Positions 55,225 to 64,000 of a DNA stretch of 64,000 nucleotides are shown piece by piece. The stretch covers positions 1-64,000 of the forward strand of contig NZ_PJAR01000042.1 in NCBI RefSeq assembly GCF_002836745.1, given 5' to 3'. Made by a program: the position numbers and the translations under genes. The DNA comes from Glaciecola sp. 33A (GTDB lineage Bacteria > Pseudomonadota > Gammaproteobacteria > Enterobacterales > Alteromonadaceae). Every line of letters begins with the position of its first letter. The first letter of the stretch is position 1. The notes beneath the pieces were generated by a model. It worked only from the letters and a program-made list of their open reading frames with translations, ran no database searches and was not told the origin of the DNA.

Positions 55225-55593
55225 ATGAACTATCAATTTATTCGTGATCAGCAAGGCAGTCCAGTTGCCGAATTTGATATGGGGAGTGAGATTTTTTCGC
55301 AATGGTTTACACAAGAGCTAGGCACGGATCAACATAAAATTGAGGCTATATTTAAAGCAATTCAAGAGTTACGAAGTCGTCAAATTAAAGAGTTTGTGCT
55401 GCAAGGCAACGAAATTAATTTATTATTTGATCCAGATGAAGTAGAAGCTAGGTCGAAAATTTTAGATATACAGGCGCCAGATGAATTGCCAGAGGGAACA
55501 CAATTGTATGATCAGGAGTCTATAGCGGGTTGTGGACTGGAAGATTTTATTCGAGTGTTGCAATCGTGGAGCGATTTTGTTTCTGACAATTAA
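55225..55593 (+). CDS. yacL: YacL/UPF0231 family protein
   Basis: This 122-residue acidic protein is similar to E. coli YacL: MNYQFIRDQQGSPVAEFDMGSEIFSQWF at the N-terminus and GTQLYDQESIAGCGLEDFIRVLQSW at the C-terminus match the conserved ends of the family. Function is unknown. ATG 55225 is preferred over ATG 55222 because GAGG then lies five bases upstream. It is between the YgjP-like gene and the pseudouridine synthase on the same strand. Confidence 0.9.
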   Translation: MNYQFIRDQQGSPVAEFDMGSEIFSQWFTQELGTDQHKIEAIFKAIQELRSRQIKEFVLQGNEINLLFDPDEVEARSKILDIQAPDELPEGTQLYDQESIAGCGLEDFIRVLQSWSDFVSDN

Positions 55594-55620
55594 GCAAAAA
55601 GATGACTGGATTTGTGCTCT

Positions 55621-56295
55621 GTGACGGCTACAATTGTTGACAATTTCGTTGCGCCAAAATGCTTTCAAAAAATCGACATTTTATTTGAAAGTACTGATTT
55701 TCTGTTGATAAATAAACCCAGTGGTTTGCTATCGCTTTCGGGTAAAAATCCATTAAACAAAGATTCAGTACACTTTCGCTTGGTACAGGATTTCCCCACC
55801 GCTAGCTTGGTGCATCGTCTCGACCTAGGTACCTCAGGGATTATGCTAATTGCCCTGAATAAGCCAGCAAATACTAATTTGGCTGGGCAATTTCAATTAC
55901 GTAGCGTGTTTAAAACCTATATTAGTATTTTAGCTGGCCACGTGATTGAGGACAGTGGGCAGATTAAGATGCCCATAGCCAAAGATCCTTTGCTATTTCC
56001 TCGGTTAAAAATCTGTATTGAGCATGGCAAACAAGCGCAAACTGACTATCAGGTCCTCGAACGACTGCAAAGCCCCTTATCAACCCGCATAAGATATGAG
56101 CCACTAACCGGCAGGACTCATCAATTGCGTATTCACAGTCAACATATTGGCCATCCTATTCTAGGTTGTGATTTATACGGCACACAACAAACTCATAAAG
56201 CTGCAGATCGACTGATGTTACATGCTGAAAAATTACAATTTGACCATCCGGTAACGGGAAAACGGATAATGGCTGAATGTGCTTGTCCTTTTTAG
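55621..56295 (+). CDS. rluA: RluA-family pseudouridine synthase
   Basis: This enzyme isomerises specific uridines in RNA. The 224-aa protein has the catalytic signature VHRLDLGTSGIML with the essential Asp, the VNKP-like DFLLINKPSGLLS and the C-terminal RTHQLRIHSQHIGHPILGCDLYG block. There is no S4 domain, so it resembles RluA, which modifies 23S rRNA U746 and tRNA U32. The frame is open from TTG 55612; GTG 55621 is chosen tentatively, ten bases after TGGA. It ends 40 bp before the Rhs fragment. Confidence 0.85.
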   Translation: MTATIVDNFVAPKCFQKIDILFESTDFLLINKPSGLLSLSGKNPLNKDSVHFRLVQDFPTASLVHRLDLGTSGIMLIALNKPANTNLAGQFQLRSVFKTYISILAGHVIEDSGQIKMPIAKDPLLFPRLKICIEHGKQAQTDYQVLERLQSPLSTRIRYEPLTGRTHQLRIHSQHIGHPILGCDLYGTQQTHKAADRLMLHAEKLQFDHPVTGKRIMAECACPF

Positions 56296-56335
56296 GGACT
56301 ATTATTTCAGTTCTATTATTTAAGAGACATAACAA

Positions 56336-57037
56336 ATGGGGTATACAGGTCATAAGTTTGATACAGATATTGGATTAAGCTATATGCAGGCACGATATTA
56401 TGATCCAGTGATTGGGCGGTTTTATAGCAATGATCCAATTGGGTTAAGGGATATACATAGTTTTAATCGATATCAATATGTTGCTAATAACCCATACAAA
56501 TACACCGATCCAACTGGGATGTGGAAGAGTAAGCTCGATGAAATAAGAGAAAATAAGCAGAAGCGAAAAGATAGACAAAAGAAACAAGACGCAAAAGATT
56601 CAGTAAAATTATTGACTTTGTTGAAAGGAAATCAGCCTCTACTGGAAATGGTAAACAATGCTATGAGGTATGCTCAAAGTCACCACAAAGTGGGAGATAA
56701 TCCGGGTTTCAATTCTATGGGGGTTGCAATTACAATTGAAGATGGCGAGTACAAAGAAGGTTTGGCAAATTCGACTTTGTGGCGGGGATGGGATCAATGG
56801 ATGAGTGAAACAGGCGGAGCTAGTGGTGGTGGACTTGTCGTTCCACCAACATACGTTATTGTCATTGTGACTAGGAGTGACGCTAATGGCAGGAATGTCG
56901 AGTTAAACCCAGGACAATACAACTTTGCTGCTGTCTCAAAAAATGTGCCCTACATTGTAATTGCTACGAAGGGTGGAAATGCTTATTTTTTTGCCGAAGC
57001 AGGCAAATCAGAACCACTTACAGAAATTGAATTTTAG
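56336..57037 (+). CDS. Detached Rhs tip with C-terminal toxin-like domain
   Basis: The first 62 of 233 residues are the end of an Rhs/YD-repeat core: YTGHKFDTDIGLSYMQARYYDPVIGRFYSNDPIGL...NRYQYVANNPYKYTDPTG. The thousand-residue-plus body of a normal Rhs protein is missing; a stop codon precedes ATG 56336 by two codons. After a Lys-rich hinge (residues 64-90) comes a C-terminal domain of about 140 residues that I do not recognise, rich in beta strands (TYVIVIVTRSDANG, PYIVIATKGGNAYFF). In Rhs proteins this position carries a variable toxin. AAGAGA lies nine bases before the ATG. The likely immunity gene follows after 10 bp. The module appears to be a horizontally gained orphan tip. Confidence 0.75.
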   Translation: MGYTGHKFDTDIGLSYMQARYYDPVIGRFYSNDPIGLRDIHSFNRYQYVANNPYKYTDPTGMWKSKLDEIRENKQKRKDRQKKQDAKDSVKLLTLLKGNQPLLEMVNNAMRYAQSHHKVGDNPGFNSMGVAITIEDGEYKEGLANSTLWRGWDQWMSETGGASGGGLVVPPTYVIVIVTRSDANGRNVELNPGQYNFAAVSKNVPYIVIATKGGNAYFFAEAGKSEPLTEIEF

Positions 57038-57047
57038 GGAATTTATT

Positions 57048-57599
57048 ATGAACAAACGATTATTGAGCGTTTTGATTGTTGGAGTGTGTCTAAGCTCTAA
57101 TAAAGTTATTGCTGGTCCAGTGTGTTCACCAGACTTAAGTGCTTTGGATAACATGAATGTTTTACGGAAAGTAGTTATGCAAACAAAAAAAATGGGGATT
57201 ACTCAAAAATTTCATGGAGTAACAGAAAGTATTGTTAGCAATTATACCTTTGATATTATTGATTTAGATTCCACAGATTTTTTAATAAAAACACAAAAAG
57301 ACGATAGTACTCCGCCACAAATTCATGGCATCATAAAGAATATTTATGTTGGTCTAGATAATAGAAATGAAGAAATAGACTTATTATTTTTTAGAGCTGG
57401 AATGGGCGTGGACGAAAGGTTCCTTGCTTCGTTTAAAGTACAAAAATCAGATAATAAATGTGTTTTGGCTACGCCTCATTATGATGAAAAAAGATATGCA
57501 CAATTAACTATCGACTCATGGAGCAGCTTAAGATTAGAGTATTATCTGATAGACGACGGTGAAATAGACGAATATGCACCAAATTACATTTTTCAATAA
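57048..57599 (+). CDS. Putative periplasmic immunity protein for the Rhs tip
   Basis: This 183-aa protein has a signal peptide (MNKRLLSVLIVGVCLSSNKVIA) and a mature acidic domain of unknown family. Two Cys (CSPDL near the start and NKCVLA) could form a disulfide. It starts ten bases after the Rhs-tip stop, with AGGGA seven bases upstream. Position directly after an Rhs C-terminal domain is the usual place for a cognate immunity gene, and export suggests that the toxin acts in the periplasm. The frame is open from 56961, but that part overlaps the toxin gene in another frame. Confidence 0.7.
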   Translation: MNKRLLSVLIVGVCLSSNKVIAGPVCSPDLSALDNMNVLRKVVMQTKKMGITQKFHGVTESIVSNYTFDIIDLDSTDFLIKTQKDDSTPPQIHGIIKNIYVGLDNRNEEIDLLFFRAGMGVDERFLASFKVQKSDNKCVLATPHYDEKRYAQLTIDSWSSLRLEYYLIDDGEIDEYAPNYIFQ

Positions 57600-57768
57600 A
57601 AGTATACGCTATTGGTTACCATTATTGACAGCTGTATTTTCGTGAAAAAGTGAACAAGGGGTCAGGTTCGCTGAAATGCTAAAGCACAATTAACCGTGGG
57701 ATAGGCAGATGTTATCGGTTTGGTTGCGCAGTGTATTCGAGCGGCGTTGGCGGTTAGTGCCAGCGCCA

Positions 57769-58182
57769 CTAGATGGTGATACCAGTCATTTTGACTAGGC
57801 TGCCGGTTTCTTCTGACCATGGCAACCAGCCACCGCTGCCTGCTAAATCTGCTGAAGTGCCTGCAGACTAGAGATAGTCGAGCGATAGTAAGTTGCTTTT
57901 TTCTTGAGTTTTAATTAATTTGTCTACCAACCATTTTAAGCCTTTATGAGAAACTGGTAATTTGTATTTTCTTACGTGCATGGCTTTGGCATGCGCGTCC
58001 GACGATACCGCCTATAATGCAACACCATTGAATGGAAGCAGTTCGTCGATTTCCACATCACTGTGGCTAATTTTATCCAACGTATTCATCTGTAGTGGGC
58101 CGGTAATTTTGGCCACGGGTTCATAATCTTCTTCATAATGTCCGCTTTCACTAAAACGGACAATAATTCTAGCCTCTAAACG
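57769..58182 (-). pseudogene. Decayed gene with three in-frame amber codons
   Basis: One minus-strand frame of 138 codons reads as smooth protein-like sequence, for example RLEARIIVRFSESGHYEED, AKITGPLQMNTLDKISHSDV, HVRKYKLPVSHKGLKWLVDK and SGGWLPWSEETGSLVKMTGI. It is broken by TAG after FNGVAL, after SLDYL and at the end. A frameshift or loss also lies at its start, where TGA precedes AFCAKTG. I do not recognise the family. All three stops are amber, but point decay is the simplest explanation. Confidence 0.5.
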
Positions 58183-58480
58183 TCCCGTTTTGGCACAAAA
58201 TGCTCATATGCTTTCGTGGCATCGACTGGCGGCTATTGCCGTAGAGCCGACCGACAGAGATATATCGCAATAAGCAAAAAGCGGGAATGATCAGAACAAA
58301 TCTGACCGTCTCCTTAGGCGAGCACTTTCATTCAAAAGTTTAACTGTACTGTTATGTTAAGCGACAATGAACTTGACCAGTCAAGATAGTTGAGGCGCTA
58401 TAGCTGTTAAGAATGAGTTAGCAAACCAAACAAATCATAAAGCAAAAACCACTCGTAAGCGGTTTCATAATGTTACTGTG

Positions 58481-58540
58481 AGTTTCAAACTTTAATGTCT
58501 AGTTGCAAACATTAATATCCAGTTTCAAACATTAATATGC
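58481..58540. repeat. Three tandem 20-bp repeats (transposase-end-like)
   Basis: Units start at 58481, 58501 and 58521: AGTTTCAAACTTTAATGTCT, AGTTGCAAACATTAATATCC and AGTTTCAAACATTAATATGC. They differ at a few positions, and the last two share 17 of 20. Arrays of short direct repeats near one end are typical transposase-binding sites of IS21- and Tn7-like elements. No transposase gene is present, so this would be a leftover end. Confidence 0.65.
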
Positions 58541-58650
58541 CGCACAGGTAGATTGATATAGAGAGCTAACGTTAATGACAAGTTAAAGTCTACAAGTGAG
58601 CAAAAATTCAAGGAAGATTATTTTCCGCCGATGACTCAACGTAAATAAAG

Positions 58651-58683
58651 AACGTACACACAAATATACATAGTGTGTACGTT
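58651..58683. repeat. 11-bp perfect inverted repeat downstream of fadA
   Basis: AACGTACACAC (58651-58661) and GTGTGTACGTT (58673-58683) flank an 11-base spacer. It lies 115 bp beyond the fadA stop. It could be a terminator of the fadBA operon without a strong U-run, or a protein-binding palindrome. Confidence 0.5.
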
Positions 58684-58797
58684 TAAGGTTTTCCTGTGTG
58701 AGTATGCTGCATATGACTTGCAACTTACTCACTCACGAATATACATTGTTTTTACTATATACTCATATGAGCATCCCTTTTTCGTGCTTAAAAGCCT

Positions 58798-62137
<3,340 letters not shown>

Positions 62138-62369
62138 TATATTCTCCTGTGACATTTACAACACGGATTATAGAAATTGTTGAGATTGACCACCATTTTT
62201 CGATAGTGGTTTATACTATACTTGAACGTTCTGGTAAATATTGTGGTACTACTTAACACATAACGTTCCGATAGATCATCAACATGGTTGTGAATACTAA
62301 CTTTTCAAGAACTCATTGTACCAGTTATTTTTTTGTTTGTTTAATGTAATTAACTCTTAACAACAGCGG

Positions 62370-64000
62370 ATGCCCCCATTGTCTAACGTTATAGCTACTA
62401 TTTATTGCTTGTTTTTGATATTCGGTATTTTTTTATCTGATGTTGCCTTCTCACTTGAAAATAAATCACCAGAACAAGAGTTGGAGAGTCAACGTGCTGA
62501 ATTTTTGCGAATTGAAAAACAAGTTTGGAGTACCAGTGATAAAGATTTTGCAAAGTTAGTAATCAACTTAGGTGATTACCCATTAATACCTTATTTGATA
62601 GAAATAAAAATTTTGCACGGATTAACAACAAAGAAAGTCGATCAAGTTCGCGCTTTTCTTAAAGAATATAAAGACACTCCGCTGGAGAGTCGTGTTCTGC
62701 GTCCATGGCTGCGATATCTTGCGAAGAACAACCGTAAAAGTTTATTCATGGAGTTTTACGAGCCAATGGGTGACATTAAATTAACGTGCCAATATTTGCG
62801 TTATCAACTCGAGGACAATGTTAATAAGGACCAGTTATACTCGCAAATCGCTGACTTGTGGAATGTCAGTAAGTCGCAACCGAAAGACTGTGACCCTGTA
62901 TTTAAAAAGTGGAAAGCGGACGCTCAATTGACTGAGGAGTTAATTTTGCAACGCATCGCTAAAGCAGCGAATGGCGGGCAGTACTCTATTATTACCTATC
63001 TGAGAACGTTATTACCTGAAGATAAGAAGTACCTCGCCGATTTGTGGTATGAAACTAGAAAGTCTCCTTCTACAGTAAGGAGATTGAATGTATTTAAAGG
63101 TAATTATCCTGATATTGAAACAGAAATTATCAGTTATGGTTTAGGCCGTTTAATTTGGCGAAACAAAGCTGAGTCAGTAAAAACATGGCAACGAGCGCAG
63201 AAGAAATTTACGTTCACCGATGAACAACAAGCGCATGTTGCGAATAAGTTTGCAATAAGTATGGCGATCTCGAAACACCAAGATGCTGAATATTGGTTGA
63301 TTAAATCAGAGTTATTAGAGCAAGATCCGGAAGTGTTGCGTTGGCATCTTGCTACATTATTAAAAGACCAAAACTGGCCGAGTATTATAAACTTAATAGA
63401 ACAAGCGTCACCCACATTAACTCGCGCTCATGAGTATCAATATTGGTTAGCCCGCAGTTATGCTGAGTTAGGTAATGATAACAAGGCGAATGAGTTATTT
63501 AAGCAATTGGCTGGTGAGCGCCATTATTATGGATTTTTAGCAAGTGCTAGATTAGGACAGTCTTTTAACTTTCAGGATCAGCCTTTGGTTATTAAAAAAG
63601 AGGTGATTGAGCGAATTAAACAACTGCCTAGTGCCAAGCGTGCTTTGGAACTTAAAGAGTTAGAAAGATTCCACGAGGCAAGATTGGAATGGCGCTTTGT
63701 ACAACAACAATTGAACGCTCAAGAAATGCTCGCCTCTGCGGTTATTGCGGGTCAATGGGGCTGGCATGATCAAGCTATATTTACCTTTATTACTACAGGT
63801 TATTTGAACGATGTAAATAGACGATTCCCCATGGCCTATTCGGATATTCTGACCAAAGAAGCGCAACGTAATAGAATTGATCCTGAGTGGGCATTTGCTA
63901 TTGCGCGCAGAGAAAGTTCTTTTATGAGCGATGCCGTGTCGTCAGCTAAAGCCCTTGGATTGATGCAGGTGTTGCCGTCAACCGCTAGATATTTAGAGAA
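62370..64000 (+). CDS. slt: Soluble lytic murein transglycosylase (3' end cut by window)
   Basis: Slt cleaves peptidoglycan glycan strands with formation of 1,6-anhydromuramic acid in the periplasm. At least 543 residues are visible. A signal peptide (residues 1-29, ending SDVAFS) is followed by a long helical superhelix (U and L domains; for example LRPWLRYLAKNN and YWLARSYAELGNDNKANELF). The start of the catalytic domain is IDPEWAFAIARRESSFMSDAVSSAKALGLMQVLPSTARYLE with catalytic Glu515. The last part of the lytic domain lies beyond base 64000. ATG 62370 is the start; the ribosome site is weak. Confidence 0.93.
   Translation, partial: MPPLSNVIATIYCLFLIFGIFLSDVAFSLENKSPEQELESQRAEFLRIEKQVWSTSDKDFAKLVINLGDYPLIPYLIEIKILHGLTTKKVDQVRAFLKEYKDTPLESRVLRPWLRYLAKNNRKSLFMEFYEPMGDIKLTCQYLRYQLEDNVNKDQLYSQIADLWNVSKSQPKDCDPVFKKWKADAQLTEELILQRIAKAANGGQYSIITYLRTLLPEDKKYLADLWYETRKSPSTVRRLNVFKGNYPDIETEIISYGLGRLIWRNKAESVKTWQRAQKKFTFTDEQQAHVANKFAISMAISKHQDAEYWLIKSELLEQDPEVLRWHLATLLKDQNWPSIINLIEQASPTLTRAHEYQYWLARSYAELGNDNKANELFKQLAGERHYYGFLASARLGQSFNFQDQPLVIKKEVIERIKQLPSAKRALELKELERFHEARLEWRFVQQQLNAQEMLASAVIAGQWGWHDQAIFTFITTGYLNDVNRRFPMAYSDILTKEAQRNRIDPEWAFAIARRESSFMSDAVSSAKALGLMQVLPSTARYLE

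Larger units (their letters stand above)
57600..58797. other. 1.2-kb accessory region without an intact gene
   Basis: This stretch has no full-length gene. It contains a decayed reading frame on the minus strand (57769-58182), three tandem 20-bp repeats (58481-58540) and an 11-bp inverted repeat (58651-58683). Such debris between an Rhs module and fadA fits a former mobile-element insertion region. Confidence 0.6.

Noticed and set aside
62210-62240. TGAACGTTCT as a PsrA/FadR-like site before fadB
   Set aside because: It is only an 8-bp palindrome. It does not match the FadR consensus or the longer PsrA motif well enough to call.

Overview
The window looks like chromosome of a marine gammaproteobacterium of the order Alteromonadales (Alteromonas/Glaciecola/Paraglaciecola type). 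This is inferred from gene content: a NhaD Na+/H+ antiporter, PanP aspartate decarboxylase, cyanophycin synthetase, fadBA, the orn/rsgA/psd neighbourhood, MaoP, and many secreted or TPR proteins in moderately AT-rich DNA. No rRNA or long phylogenetic marker is present, so the genus is not fixed. Both ends cut a gene: cphA is cut at base 1 and slt at base 64000.

Layout. 1-3068: 3' part of cphA followed by a second CphA-like Mur ligase. 3073-6994: a lone type IV pseudopilin, HrpB helicase and a hemolysin III-type membrane protein. 7331-16639: a TPR-GGDEF protein, a CNNM/CBS membrane protein, NhaD, a yadGH-like ABC exporter with a TrmB-like methyltransferase, and an EAL protein. 16856-25789: panP, then a TPR protein facing an ECF sigma/anti-sigma pair, followed by a secreted DUF4331 protein, a lipoprotein, a TPR protein and a HupE/UreJ-type membrane protein. 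The sigma gene and the DUF4331 gene are preceded by the same two-part promoter motif with identical 15-bp spacing, so this region reads as one small regulon. 26120-30012: polysaccharide deacetylase-like protein, a MerC protein behind a Zur-like operator, a diguanylate cyclase and a YdjM-type membrane protein. 30098-36541: TonB-dependent receptor, the minus-strand run rsgA-psd-EamA-GDPD, and divergent orn. 36622-40862: tRNA-Gly(GCC), a thioesterase-like protein, maoP, ilvIH and a cold-shock gene.

41005-41624 holds a 55-codon gene with a double-glycine (bacteriocin-type) leader. It is followed on the same strand by a small membrane protein, making a candidate secreted-peptide/immunity pair. 41878-56295: metY, two M16 peptidases, a decayed fatty acid desaturase, a PqiA-like protein, a TraB/GumN protein, rhlE, a molybdopterin oxidoreductase, ggt, a YgjP-like protein, yacL and an RluA-type pseudouridine synthase.

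56336-58797 is an accessory island. It contains the detached tip of an Rhs protein with an unknown C-terminal domain, a likely immunity protein carrying a signal peptide, a decayed gene with three in-frame amber codons, and three tandem 20-bp repeats resembling transposase-binding sites. 58798-62137 is fadBA (beta-oxidation), and 62370 onward is slt.
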